Positions 36,101 through 46,228 of a stretch of DNA of 64,000 nucleotides are shown piece by piece. The position numbers and the translations under genes were made by a program. A model generated the notes under the pieces. It was not told the DNA's origin and did not search any database. It saw only the letters and a program-made list of their open reading frames with translations. This stretch comes from Methylobacterium sp. B4 (GTDB lineage: Bacteria > Pseudomonadota > Alphaproteobacteria > Rhizobiales > Beijerinckiaceae): positions 1 to 64,000 of the forward strand of contig NZ_QJJJ01000006.1 of NCBI RefSeq assembly GCF_003201865.1. The letters run 5' to 3'. Numbering within the stretch: position 1 is the first letter of the stretch; each line of letters opens with the position of its first letter.

Positions 36101-37513
36101 TCAGGGGGTGGACGGCGCGTCGGCCAGCGCCCGCGCCAGCCCCTCGTAGACCCGCGGATCGGACATCTGCGCCACGTTGAAGCGCATGAAACCGCCGGCC
36201 GTCTGCGCCACGCTGAAGACGTTGCCCGGGGCGAGGACGAGGTCGTCGCGAAGAGCGCGGCGGGCGGTTTCGGCCGCGTCGCGCCCGTCCGGCAGGCGGC
36301 ACCAGAGCGTGTAGCCGCCGCGCGGCAGGAGCCAGGGCTCGATGCCGAGGCCGGCGAGACGGGTGGCGGCCTCCCGGCGCGCCCGCGACAGGCGGCGGCG
36401 CAAGCCCTCCAGATGCTTGCGGTAGCTGCCGTCGGCCAGCGTCCCGGCGACGAGTTCGGCGGCCACGGGACTCGGTCCGCCGAAGCTCGTCGCGACCTGA
36501 AGATCGACCAGGGCCTCGATCCAGTCGGGACGCGCCGCGACATAGCCGCAGCGGATCGAGGCGGAGAGCGTCTTCGAGAAGCTTCCGACCCGGATCACGC
36601 GGTTCAGACCGTCGAGGGCGGCGAGCCGGGGCGAGGGCTCGGGCTCCAGATCGGCGAAGATGTCGTCCTCGACGATGATGAGGTCGTGAGCCGCGGCCAG
36701 CGTCAGGATCCGGTGCGCGATGCCGGGGGAGAGCGTCGCGCCGGTCGGATTGTGGAGCGCGGAATTGGTGAGGTAGAGGCGCGGACGATGCTCGGCCAGC
36801 GCCGCGGCGAAGCGCGCGGGATCGGGTCCGGTCGCGGTGTGGGGTACGCCGACGATCCGCACGCCGTGCGCCCGCAGCAGGGCCTGGAAGTTGAAGTAGC
36901 AGGGATCGTCCACGATCACGGTGTCGCCGGGCCGAAGCAGGAGGCGGCCGATCAGGTCGATGGCGTGCGTGCCCGAGCCGGTCAGCAGCACCTGCTCCGC
37001 GCCCGCCTCGATCCCCTCCCCCGCGAGACGGCGCACGAGCAGGCGGCGCAGGGCCAGCATGCCGCGGGTCGCCCCGTAATCGGTGAGCACCGCGTCCTCG
37101 GCCCGGGCGAGCCCACGCACGGCCCGGCGGAGCGCCGTGTTCGGCATCCACTCGGCGGGAAGCCAGCCGCAGCCGGGCTTGAGCGTGCCGGGCCCGGCAT
37201 CGAGCGACTGGCGCGAGATCCAGAGCGGATCGATCGCCCGGTCCCGCCGGGGCTCCGCCTCGGTCAGCGCCGGGGGCGAGACCGCCCCGCAGACATAGAA
37301 GCCCGAGCCCGGTCGGGGCCGGATCAGCCCCTCCGCCGCCAGCCGACCGTAAGCCTCGACCACGGTCGAGGGCGAGACGCCCATGATCGCGGCCAGACGC
37401 CGGATCGAGGGCAGCCTCTCCCCCGGTGCCAGACTGCGCGCGGCCAGCCTCTGGCGGATCGCCGCCATCACCGCCCCGGTACGGCCGCCCGCGACTTCCG
37501 TCTCACGATCCAT
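36101..37513 (-). CDS. MocR-type regulator (GntR HTH plus aminotransferase domain)
   Basis: 470 residues from ATG 37513. N-terminal winged helix (GERLPSIRRLAAIMGVSPST, PRPGSGFYV), a linker, then a class I aminotransferase-like domain with the PLP lysine in VGSFSKTLSASIRCGYV and the Asp/Tyr contacts in DDPCYFNFQ. MocR proteins sense an amino compound or PLP and control a nearby gene. It is divergent from an EamA exporter 109 bases away, a common MocR pairing, so that exporter is the likely target. Confidence 0.9.
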   Translation of the reverse strand: MDRETEVAGGRTGAVMAAIRQRLAARSLAPGERLPSIRRLAAIMGVSPSTVVEAYGRLAAEGLIRPRPGSGFYVCGAVSPPALTEAEPRRDRAIDPLWISRQSLDAGPGTLKPGCGWLPAEWMPNTALRRAVRGLARAEDAVLTDYGATRGMLALRRLLVRRLAGEGIEAGAEQVLLTGSGTHAIDLIGRLLLRPGDTVIVDDPCYFNFQALLRAHGVRIVGVPHTATGPDPARFAAALAEHRPRLYLTNSALHNPTGATLSPGIAHRILTLAAAHDLIIVEDDIFADLEPEPSPRLAALDGLNRVIRVGSFSKTLSASIRCGYVAARPDWIEALVDLQVATSFGGPSPVAAELVAGTLADGSYRKHLEGLRRRLSRARREAATRLAGLGIEPWLLPRGGYTLWCRLPDGRDAAETARRALRDDLVLAPGNVFSVAQTAGGFMRFNVAQMSDPRVYEGLARALADAPSTP

Positions 37514-37622
37514 CGGGTGTGCGGGTCCACCGAGCCATACAGTTCGGCGCAAAGCGTACGGGACCGTGCCTGTCGCCGCCAGCGCCCGCTCCCTACCGTC
37601 GCGCCGAATCCGGGAACGAGCG

Positions 37623-38498
37623 ATGCGGCGAGACGACAAAAGATCCTGGGAGGGCTGGGGTCACGGCCTTCTCGGCGTGGTGATCTTCAGCGGATCGCTT
37701 CCGGCGACGCGGGCAGCGGTCGGCGGCTTCACGCCGCTGTTCCTGACCTCGGCCCGGGCGGTGATCGCCGCCGGGCTCGGGGCGGCGCTGCTGGCGCTGC
37801 TGCGGCAGAAGCGGCCGGGCCGGCGCGACCTCGGCGCCCTGGCGGTCGTGGCGCTGGGCGTGGTGATCGGCTTTCCCCTGCTCACGGCTGTGGCGCTGCA
37901 GCACATCACCTCCGCCCGCTCCATCGTCTTCATCGGCCTGCTGCCGCTGGCCACTGCGCTCTTCGGCGTCCTGCTGCGCGGCGGCGAGCGGCCGAGACCG
38001 GCCTTCTGGCTGTTCTCGGTGGCGGGCAGCCTACTGGTGGCGGGTTTCGCGCTCGCGCAGGGCGAGGGCACCGACCCGGTGGGCGACCTGCTGATGGCGG
38101 CGGCGATCCTGCTCTGCGGCCTGGGCTACGCGCAGGGCGCGCTGCTGTCGCGCCGGCTCGGCGGCTGGCAGGTCATTTCCTGGGCGCTCGTGCTCTCGGC
38201 TCCTGCCATGATCGTGCTGGCGCTCGCCACCCTCCCCGCCGCGTGGAGCGGGATCGGCGCGTCGGCCTGGGCCGGGCTCGCCTACGTCTCGGTGTTCAGC
38301 ATGCTGGTGGGCTTCGTGTTCTGGTACCGCGGGCTGGCCCTCGGCGGCATCGCCGGTGTCGGACAGCTGCAGCTGCTCCAGCCCTTCCTTGGCCTCGCGC
38401 TCGCCGGCCTGCTGCTGCACGAGCCCGTGGAGGGCGCGATGCTCGCCGTCGCCGCCGGGGTGGTGCTCTGCGTCGTCGGCGCCAAGCGATTCGCCTGA
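37623..38498 (+). CDS. DMT-superfamily (EamA) exporter
   Basis: 291 residues, ten hydrophobic segments in two EamA repeats (GVVIFSGSLPATRAAVGGF; LLCGLGYAQGALLSRRLGGW). Divergent from the MocR regulator, which suggests control by an amino-acid-like signal and export of an amino compound. ATG 37623 is short of a clear ribosome site; upstream in-frame codons read as leader only. Confidence 0.85.
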   Translation: MRRDDKRSWEGWGHGLLGVVIFSGSLPATRAAVGGFTPLFLTSARAVIAAGLGAALLALLRQKRPGRRDLGALAVVALGVVIGFPLLTAVALQHITSARSIVFIGLLPLATALFGVLLRGGERPRPAFWLFSVAGSLLVAGFALAQGEGTDPVGDLLMAAAILLCGLGYAQGALLSRRLGGWQVISWALVLSAPAMIVLALATLPAAWSGIGASAWAGLAYVSVFSMLVGFVFWYRGLALGGIAGVGQLQLLQPFLGLALAGLLLHEPVEGAMLAVAAGVVLCVVGAKRFA

Positions 38499-38530
38499 AA
38501 GCCCGCTCGATCGGCCCCTCCGATCCGACG

Positions 38531-38636
38531 CCCTCGTCCTGAGGTGCTGGGAAGTAGCCTCGAAGCAGGCCTCCCGTTGTCGCGCGATCCTCGGAGTCCT
38601 TCGAGGGCGACGCGGCGCGCCGCACCTCGGGAGGGG
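38531..38636. repeat. Long imperfect palindromic (REP-like) element
   Basis: Outer arms CCTGAGGTGC (38538-38547) and GCACCTCGGG (38622-38631) pair with one mismatch. Inner arms around 38557-38574 (CCTCGAAGCAGGCCTCC) and 38593-38608 (GGAGTCCTTCGAGG) pair imperfectly. The whole lies in the spacer between convergent genes. It looks like a dispersed alphaproteobacterial palindromic repeat; genome copy number cannot be tested here. Confidence 0.5.
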
Positions 38637-38677
38637 GCTGGGCGTTGGAATCCTCGCCTTGCGCTCACCGCTCGATC

Positions 38678-39409
38678 TCAGAAGCCGCCCGCCTGATCGA
38701 AGTCGAGATAGGCGGTCTCGATCACGATCTGCGTGCGGCTGATGACTTCGAGCTTGCGCAGGATCTCGGAGACATGAGCCTTCACCGTCGAATCGCCGAC
38801 CTGCAATTCGTGGGCGATCTGCTTGTTGAGCTTGCCCTGGCGGATCATGGCGAGCACCCGCATCTGCTGCGGGGTCAGGCGCGCGACGCGCTCGGCGACC
38901 GGCGGCTTGTCGCCGCCCCGCGCCGGGGCCGGGGGCGGGGCGAGGTCGGGCGGCATGAACAGGGCTCCGCCGAGCACCTCGGAGATCGCCCGGGTCAGGG
39001 TCGCCTTGTCCACGGCCTTGGGCACGAAGCCTGCCGCGCCGTGGCGCAGGGCCTCCTGCATGATGCGCGGCTCGGTGAGCCCGGAGACGATCAGGATCGG
39101 GATCCGGGGGAAGCGGGTGCGGATCGCCACCAGCCCGTCGAAGCCGGTCACGCCCTGCATCGAGAGGTCGAGCAGCGTCAGGTCGATGGCGGGGTTCCGG
39201 CCCAGGATCTCGCAGGCCGCGCGGATGCCGTCCGCCTCGTGCAGTTCCGCCGTGGGGAAGGCCAGGGCGATGGCGCTCGCCAGCGCCTCGCGGAAGAGCG
39301 GATGATCGTCGACGACGAGGAGGCGCAGGGCGCTCTCGACGTTGAGCGGTGCCGCGGCCCCGGGGCCGTCCTCGAAGTCCGATGCTGCGTGAGCCATCAT
39401 CGCGTTCAT
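38678..39409 (-). CDS. NarL/LuxR-family response regulator
   Basis: 243 residues. Receiver domain with acidic pocket VVDDHPLFREA, phospho-acceptor Asp in LTLLDLSMQGV, Ser/Thr (IVSGL) and Lys (FVPKAV); then a linker (PPAPARGGDKPP) and a LuxR-type helix-turn-helix (LTPQQMRVLAMIRQGKLNKQ, KAHVSEILRKL). The gene is isolated without a kinase next to it, so the partner is elsewhere. Confidence 0.9.
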   Translation of the reverse strand: MNAMMAHAASDFEDGPGAAAPLNVESALRLLVVDDHPLFREALASAIALAFPTAELHEADGIRAACEILGRNPAIDLTLLDLSMQGVTGFDGLVAIRTRFPRIPILIVSGLTEPRIMQEALRHGAAGFVPKAVDKATLTRAISEVLGGALFMPPDLAPPPAPARGGDKPPVAERVARLTPQQMRVLAMIRQGKLNKQIAHELQVGDSTVKAHVSEILRKLEVISRTQIVIETAYLDFDQAGGF

Positions 39410-39539
39410 GCCTTCCGGCGGGCCGCGCTCCCCGGCATGCGGCCTCTGTCCCGGCCCCTTTTAAGGCATTTGGGCCGGCGCGGCTTCCGGTCTTTCGTAC
39501 CCCCTTCGCGCGCGTCTTCGCGCTTCCCGGCCCAACCCG

Positions 39540-40094
39540 TCACCCGCCCTCGAGGACGAGCTGGCGGCGACCGGGGCGATGCCCCTCCGAGCCGGTCTCG
39601 CGAAAGCCGAGCTTGTGCAGCAGGCCCCAGGAGGCGACGTTGCCGGGCCGGCACTCGGCCACCACGACCCGGCGCGGGAAGCGCCGGCGCAGGCACGCGA
39701 CGGTGGCCGAGACGGCTTCGGCCCCGAAGCCGCGCCCGCGGGCGGCCCCTCCGATCCAGTAGCCGATCTCGATCGCCCCCTCGCCGCGCAGATGCGCGCC
39801 GACGACGCCGACGAGGGAAGCGTTCGCATGCAGGTCGCCGGGACCGTCGGGATCACGATGCCAAGCGCCGAGGAAGCGGTCGCGCCCGTGCCGGGCCGAG
39901 CCGATCAGCGCCCGGGCATCCTCGAGCGTGAAGGGATCGGCGAGGAAATCGACGGCGCCGGTGATGGCGGGATCGTCGGTGATGGCGCGCAGGGCCGGCG
40001 CGTCCCGGGCCTCCAGCGGCGCGATCGACAGGCGCGCCGTCTCGAAACCGGGCAGGTCGGTCAGGCTGTCGCGACGGGGGCGGCGGAAGAACAT
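39540..40094 (-). CDS. GNAT-family N-acetyltransferase (RimJ/RimL type)
   Basis: 184 residues from ATG 40094. It begins with a basic MFFRRPRRDS, then ETARLSIAPLEARDAPALRA, IEIGYWIGGAARGRGFGAEA with the acetyl-CoA loop (RGRGFG), and NVASWGLLHKLGFRETG, the pattern of the RimJ/L group. It transfers acetyl from acetyl-CoA to an amine, often a protein N-terminus; the target is unknown. Confidence 0.83.
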   Translation of the reverse strand: MFFRRPRRDSLTDLPGFETARLSIAPLEARDAPALRAITDDPAITGAVDFLADPFTLEDARALIGSARHGRDRFLGAWHRDPDGPGDLHANASLVGVVGAHLRGEGAIEIGYWIGGAARGRGFGAEAVSATVACLRRRFPRRVVVAECRPGNVASWGLLHKLGFRETGSEGHRPGRRQLVLEGG

Positions 40095-40266
40095 GGCGGA
40101 GTCTTGCGCGCAGATGAGGGTGTTAACGAACGAGGCCGCCCACCTCATCCATCACATCTCGAAAAATTCCCGGCTCGAAAAAACCCGTCCGGCCCGGCAT
40201 GGGAGACCTGCGGCCCGAGGTGCGAACCATCGCGGCGGGCGCCGGTTGCCCTGCGAGGAGATCCCG

Positions 40267-40728
40267 ATGACCGAGACCCGCGACGAGATCCGGGGTGACA
40301 CCCGCTTCGAACCCCAGGCGCCGCTCAGTGTCGCCGCGCGCAGCGCCTGCCCGCGCTGCGGCCGGGGCCACCTGTTCAAGGGCTTCCTGGAGATCGCCCC
40401 GGCCTGCGACGCCTGCGGGCTCGACTTCTCCTTCGCCGACCCGGCCGACGGCCCGGCCTTCTTCGTGATGATGACCACGGCGATTCCCGCGGTGGCCTTC
40501 GGCCTGTGGCTGGAACTCACCTACGATCCGCCGCTCTGGCTGCACTTCGTGCTGACGCTGCCGGTGGTGTTGATCACCTGCACGCTCCCCTTGCGTTTCT
40601 TCAAGGGATGGCTGGTGGCGAGCCAGTACGTGCACCGGGCCGAGGAGGGGCGGCTCGCCCGACCCGCGCCGCCCGCCGACGCGGCGAAGACGAGTACCGT
40701 CGAGACGGACGCATCCGGCATCCGCTGA
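40267..40728 (+). CDS. DUF983 membrane protein
   Basis: 153 residues. Zinc-ribbon-like CPRCGRGHLFKGF followed by CDACGLDFSF, then two membrane segments (FFVMMTTAIPAVAFGLWLEL; LHFVLTLPVVLITCTLPLRF). This exact layout defines DUF983. GAGGAGATCCCG stands before ATG 40267. Some DUF983 proteins lie near cytochrome oxidase genes, but none are here. Function unknown. Confidence 0.85.
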   Translation: MTETRDEIRGDTRFEPQAPLSVAARSACPRCGRGHLFKGFLEIAPACDACGLDFSFADPADGPAFFVMMTTAIPAVAFGLWLELTYDPPLWLHFVLTLPVVLITCTLPLRFFKGWLVASQYVHRAEEGRLARPAPPADAAKTSTVETDASGIR

Positions 40729-40743
40729 CCGGGTCCAGAAGTC

Positions 40744-40777
40744 GAACCAAGGAACCGAACCAAGGAACCGAACCAAG
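40744..40777. repeat. 13-bp tandem repeat
   Basis: GAACCAAGGAACC occurs twice exactly and then partly (2.6 copies), between the DUF983 stop and the lactate permease terminator. No coding or structural role is visible. Confidence 0.7.
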
Positions 40778-40779
40778 AA

Positions 40780-40808
40780 AAAGCCCGCCCCGTGGGACGG
40801 GGCAGGCT
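40780..40808 (-). terminator. Intrinsic terminator of the lactate permease gene
   Basis: On the minus strand AGCC-TGCCCCGT, loop CCC, ACGGGGC-GGGCT and then TTTTTC: a 7-bp core stem extended on both sides, with a U-run, 27 bases after the permease stop. Confidence 0.85.
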
Positions 40809-40835
40809 CTTCTTCGCGGCCGGTGCGACCGGGCG

Positions 40836-42578
<1,743 letters not shown>

Positions 42579-42835
42579 GGGCGGCGCCCTCCTCCGATGC
42601 CCGGATCTTGTGCCGGGCCTAGCCTTGGGTGCTAGCAGAGCCGTTAATCCCGCTCAACGCACGTAATCATGTATCCAGGGCAAGTGTCGTGGATCTGCAT
42701 CAGGTTAGCCCCCGCCAGGCCCGCCGCGGCGGTCAAGGGCACGCATTTTACCTGCCTTAATCGGGCGCGGCCCGGAACAGGGAGGGCGCCCCACGGTTCC
42801 CCCGCCACGACTTCAGAGGCCAGGGAGCCTTCCCC

Positions 42836-43759
42836 ATGTTCATGCGCGTCGACAAGCTGCAGGCCGAGTTGCCCGCACCCAAGCGTCGGGATCCGAACGC
42901 GGCGGCTGCGCTGCAGGAACTGCTCGGCGGCAAATACGGCGAGATGTCCACGCTCGGGAACTACATGTTCCAGAGCTTCAACTTCCGCAGCAAGGACAAG
43001 CTCAAGCCGTTCTACAGCCTGGTGTCGAGCATCACGGCGGAGGAACTCGGCCACGTGGAGCTGGTGAGCAATGGCGTCGCCATGCTCAACAACGGCCCCG
43101 ACAACGATGGCGACAAGACGGATGGAGGCGACATCTCCGGTGCGCCCTTCGAGGACATGAAGGACATCCGGCTCGCGGCGGCCTTCTTGTCGAACGGCGG
43201 CGGCGCCGCGCCGATCAACAGCAACGGTGCCTCCTGGAACAACGACTTCATCACCTCGACGGGCAACGTCGTCGTCGACCTGTTGCACAACTTTCACCTC
43301 GAATGCGGCGCGCGGCTGCACAAGCTGCGGGTCTACGAGACCCTTTCGGACCCCACGGGCCGCGAGGTCTGCGGCTACCTGCTCGTGCGCGGCTCGGTCC
43401 ACGCCCACGCCTACGCGCTGGCGCTCAAGCAGATCACCGGCGTCGAGATCGAGAAATTCCTGCCGACGCCCAACATCGTCCTCGACAAGATCCCGGAATG
43501 CCAGAAATACCTCCAAGAGGGCTCTCACCGCCGACTCTATACTTGGAGCCCGAACGACTACAAGGACATCGCCGGCCTCTGGGGCAACGGCGAGCAGGCG
43601 CTGCCGGGCGACCCGCCGGGCGAACTCGAGGTCGTCGACGGCATGCCGGATGGCGGCAAGATCCACCAGCTCACCGGCGTCCCCTCCGCCTTCTCGCCGG
43701 ACTACGCGCCGGAGGAGATGTTCGAGATCGCCCAGAAGCTGACGAAGAAGGCCCGCTGA
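42836..43759 (+). CDS. Manganese catalase
   Basis: 307 residues, dimanganese catalase that splits H2O2 without haem. All five expected metal ligands are present and correctly spaced: Glu36 (KYGEMSTLGNYM), Glu70 and His73 (AEELGHVE), Glu156 (HLECGARLHKL) and His189 (GSVHAHAYAL); the gaps of 3 and 33 residues match the characterised Lactobacillus enzyme. ATG 42836 follows a GGAG-containing leader. A strong hairpin closes the gene. Monocistronic. Confidence 0.95.
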   Translation: MFMRVDKLQAELPAPKRRDPNAAAALQELLGGKYGEMSTLGNYMFQSFNFRSKDKLKPFYSLVSSITAEELGHVELVSNGVAMLNNGPDNDGDKTDGGDISGAPFEDMKDIRLAAAFLSNGGGAAPINSNGASWNNDFITSTGNVVVDLLHNFHLECGARLHKLRVYETLSDPTGREVCGYLLVRGSVHAHAYALALKQITGVEIEKFLPTPNIVLDKIPECQKYLQEGSHRRLYTWSPNDYKDIAGLWGNGEQALPGDPPGELEVVDGMPDGGKIHQLTGVPSAFSPDYAPEEMFEIAQKLTKKAR

Positions 43760-43766
43760 GGCCATG

Positions 43767-43803
43767 CGGCGCGGGGCGTGATTTGCATTCACGCCCCGCG
43801 CCG
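43767..43803 (+). terminator. Hairpin after the manganese catalase
   Basis: A perfect 15-bp stem (CGGCGCGGGGCGTGA / TCACGCCCCGCGCCG) with loop TTTGCAT, 7 bases after the stop. No U-run follows, but the stem is very stable and lies between convergent genes. Confidence 0.7.
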
Positions 43804-43847
43804 TCATCCGAGAGAACGCATTCTATCCCGCGAGATCGACCGGGAAA

Positions 43848-44747
43848 TCACAGCCCCTTACGCGCCGCCCGCCACAGACGCCACAGGCGGCGCCAGCGCG
43901 GGATCTCGATCAGGCTGTTGAGCGGGTCGTAGCCGGGTCGCTCCATGACCGCGAGATAGGGCTCGACCAGCGCCACCGGCAGGAAGGCGGGCCGGGCCGC
44001 GGGCGCGATGGTGGCGCGCGCCGCCTCGTAAGCCTCCAGGTGCCGCCGCGCGAGCGCCCGCAGCTCGGCGCAGGCGCGCACGAGGCCGGGGCCGCCGCGG
44101 CCCGAGACGATGTCCTCGCGGGTGACGCCGTTCTGGCGCAGCAGGTCGCCGGGCAGGTAGACCTGTCCCTGCCGGGCGTGCCAGGGCAGCGCCCGCAGGA
44201 GCCCGGTGATGCCGTAGGCCACGCCCGCATGGCCGGCCGCCGCCGCCCCGCCGGGCTCGGCCCCGTCGGCGAGCACCAGCCCGGACAGGCGGATCAGCGC
44301 CGAGGCCGTCTCGCCGCAATAGCCCTCCAAGTCGTTCACCCGGGGCATCGGGTCGTCGTAGAGGTCGAAGACGCGGGCGTCGATCAGGTCCACGAAGGGC
44401 TGGCGCCCGAGGCGGCGCCCGACGATCGCGTTCTCCAGGGCCGCCGCGACCGGATTGGCCCGGACGTCGCCGCGCGCCTCGCCCTGGAGTGCGTCGCGCC
44501 ACCATTGCAGGCGGATCTCCCCCGCCATCGGGTTCGAGGCCGCCCCGCGGACCCGGGCGACCGTGAGGCTGAAAGCCGAGAGCGCGTAGAGATGCGGGCG
44601 GAAGGCGGCGGGCGCGAAGAGCGTGGCGAAGTAGCGGTCCGGATCGCCCTCGCGCACCAGCTCCTCGCAGTGCCGGAACGCGAAGGCCAAGCCGGCGCTG
44701 CCGGCCTCGGGGCTGCTCGTCTCGGTTCGGGTCTCGGGGCGCGTCAT
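43848..44747 (-). CDS. Squalene/phytoene-synthase-fold protein, NDUFAF6-like
   Basis: 299 residues. The fold marks are AFRHCEELVREGDPDRYFA, SNPMAGEIRLQWWRDAL, and DLYDDPM...GYCGETASA. In this subgroup, placed after secDF and an Mth938 gene, the protein is the bacterial relative of NDUFAF6, an assembly factor of respiratory complex I, and is not expected to make carotenoids. The two aspartate-rich prenyl motifs are incomplete here, which supports that reading. Co-transcription with the upstream Mth938 gene is likely (30-base gap). Confidence 0.85.
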   Translation of the reverse strand: MTRPETRTETSSPEAGSAGLAFAFRHCEELVREGDPDRYFATLFAPAAFRPHLYALSAFSLTVARVRGAASNPMAGEIRLQWWRDALQGEARGDVRANPVAAALENAIVGRRLGRQPFVDLIDARVFDLYDDPMPRVNDLEGYCGETASALIRLSGLVLADGAEPGGAAAAGHAGVAYGITGLLRALPWHARQGQVYLPGDLLRQNGVTREDIVSGRGGPGLVRACAELRALARRHLEAYEAARATIAPAARPAFLPVALVEPYLAVMERPGYDPLNSLIEIPRWRRLWRLWRAARKGL

Positions 44748-44777
44748 GGAGCGGGGCTCATGCGGCGGTGAGGAGGA

Positions 44778-45176
44778 TCAGGCGACGGCGATCAGCGCGG
44801 CCGCGACCTTGCGGTTCTCGGCCATGAGGATGTTGTAGGTGCGCGCCGCCGCTCCCGTCTGCATGGCATCGACGCCGATGCCCGCGGCCTTGAGGCGCTG
44901 GCGCAGCGGATCGGGCAGGAAGACGATGTCGGCGCCGGTACCGATAAGAAGCAGCTCGATGCCCTCGGCCTCCGCCAGCACCGGGGCGAGGCTGCGCGCG
45001 TCGATGGCGGCGGGCGCATCCACCTCCCAGGCGCGGATTCCGGAGGGCAGGAGCAGGATCGAGCCGCGATGGGACATCTGCCCGAAGCGGAAGCCGCCAT
45101 TGCCGTAGGCGTCGATGCCGTGACGGCCGGGCAGGAAGCCGTCGTGGATCTGGCCGGGATGACGCGCTTCGCTCAC
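44778..45176 (-). CDS. Mth938-domain protein, NDUFAF3-like
   Basis: 132 residues from GTG 45176, 8 bases after secF. The DUF498/Mth938 beta-rich fold shows as GFRFGQMSHRGSILLLPSGI, LLLIGTGADIVFLPDPLR and GIGVDAMQTGAAARTYNIL. Mitochondrial NDUFAF3 has this domain and binds complex I intermediates. In alphaproteobacteria the gene typically follows secF, as here. The long frame to 46268 is not real before 45176. Confidence 0.88.
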   Translation of the reverse strand: MSEARHPGQIHDGFLPGRHGIDAYGNGGFRFGQMSHRGSILLLPSGIRAWEVDAPAAIDARSLAPVLAEAEGIELLLIGTGADIVFLPDPLRQRLKAAGIGVDAMQTGAAARTYNILMAENRKVAAALIAVA

Positions 45177-45184
45177 GCCGCGTC

Positions 45185-46129
45185 CTACTCGGCCGCCTGA
45201 GGCAGGCCGGCCTCGCGCTGCGACGATTTCGCACCCGACAGGCGCAGGCCGATATAGATCAGCGACGGCGTCGAGACGAAGATGGCCGAGTAGGTGCAGA
45301 TCACCACGCCCGCGAGCATCACCACGGCGAAGCCCTTGATCGCCTCGCCGCCGAACAGCACCAGCGCCACGAGCGACAGGGTCGTCGAGAGCGAGGTCAT
45401 CACCGTGCGCGACATGGTGGAGTTGATCGAGAGGTTCAGGAGCTCGACCACGGGGATCGTCTTGTAGCGGCGCATCAGCTCGCGGGTCCGGTCGAACACC
45501 ACCACCGTCTCGTTGAGCGAGTAGCCGACGATGGTCAGGATCGCGGCGATCGAGGTCATGTTGAACTCGATGCGGGAGACGATGAAGACGCCGACGGTGA
45601 GAACGATGTCGTGCAGGGTACCGACGATGGCACCGAGCGCCAGCTCCCGCTCGAAGCGGAACCAGAGGTAGAGCAGCACCGCCAGCACCGAGAGCACGAC
45701 GCCGACCGTGCCGGACTGCACCAGCTCGCCCGAGACGCGCGGACCCACGGTCTCGGTGCGGCGGAAGTCGTACCCGGCGTCGAAGGCGGCATGCGCCTTC
45801 TGCATCACCGCGGTCTGGCCCTGCTCGCCGGCCTGGAGCGGGAAGCGCACCAGCACCTGCCCCTCGCCGCCGAGTTCCTGCACCTCGGTCTCGCCGAAGC
45901 CGAAGCCGTTGGCGGTGTGGCGGATCTCCGCGACATCCGCCGTCCTGCCGGCCTTGGCCTGCAGCTCGACCAGGGTGCCGCCCTTGAAGTCGATGCCGTA
46001 ATTCAGGCCGACCGTGAGGAACAGCACCACGGTCGCCACCGACACGAGCGCCGAGAGCGGGAAGGTGAAGCGCCGGAACCGCATGAAGTCGAAATGCGAT
46101 TCGTCGGGCCAGAGGCGAAGGAGGCGCAT
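45185..46129 (-). CDS. secF: Protein translocase subunit SecF
   Basis: 314 residues. N-terminal membrane segment then the SecF start NYGIDFKGGTLVELQAK (the FKGG motif), a periplasmic domain, and a C-terminal group of five segments with GTLHDIVLTVGVF, YSLNETVVVFDRTRE and STMSRTVMTSLSTTL. With SecD it uses the proton gradient to pull exported proteins out of SecYEG. It follows secD by 99 bases. Confidence 0.95.
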   Translation of the reverse strand: MRLLRLWPDESHFDFMRFRRFTFPLSALVSVATVVLFLTVGLNYGIDFKGGTLVELQAKAGRTADVAEIRHTANGFGFGETEVQELGGEGQVLVRFPLQAGEQGQTAVMQKAHAAFDAGYDFRRTETVGPRVSGELVQSGTVGVVLSVLAVLLYLWFRFERELALGAIVGTLHDIVLTVGVFIVSRIEFNMTSIAAILTIVGYSLNETVVVFDRTRELMRRYKTIPVVELLNLSINSTMSRTVMTSLSTTLSLVALVLFGGEAIKGFAVVMLAGVVICTYSAIFVSTPSLIYIGLRLSGAKSSQREAGLPQAAE

Positions 46130-46228
46130 GGTCGGTCTCGAAGCGTGGGAAGCGCCGGGCGCCCCCCTGAGAGTAGCATGGCGCGGCCGGGGGGCCGGCG
46201 CCGGAGGGGAGCGCGGTCAGCGCGCTCC

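Noticed and set aside
40744-40777. The 13-bp tandem repeat as a CRISPR-like or iteron array
   Set aside because: Only 2.6 copies, no spacers, no replication genes nearby; simple slippage is enough to explain it.
43781-43792. TTTGCATTCA in the catalase terminator as a third GntR operator
   Set aside because: It shares only about nine bases with the 14-bp site and lies in the loop of a hairpin after a stop codon, so it is most likely chance.
43848-44747. Carotenoid or hopanoid biosynthesis role for the squalene/phytoene-synthase-fold gene
   Set aside because: No other carotenoid or hopanoid genes are near, the aspartate motifs are incomplete, and the position after secDF-Mth938 fits the NDUFAF6-like subgroup better.
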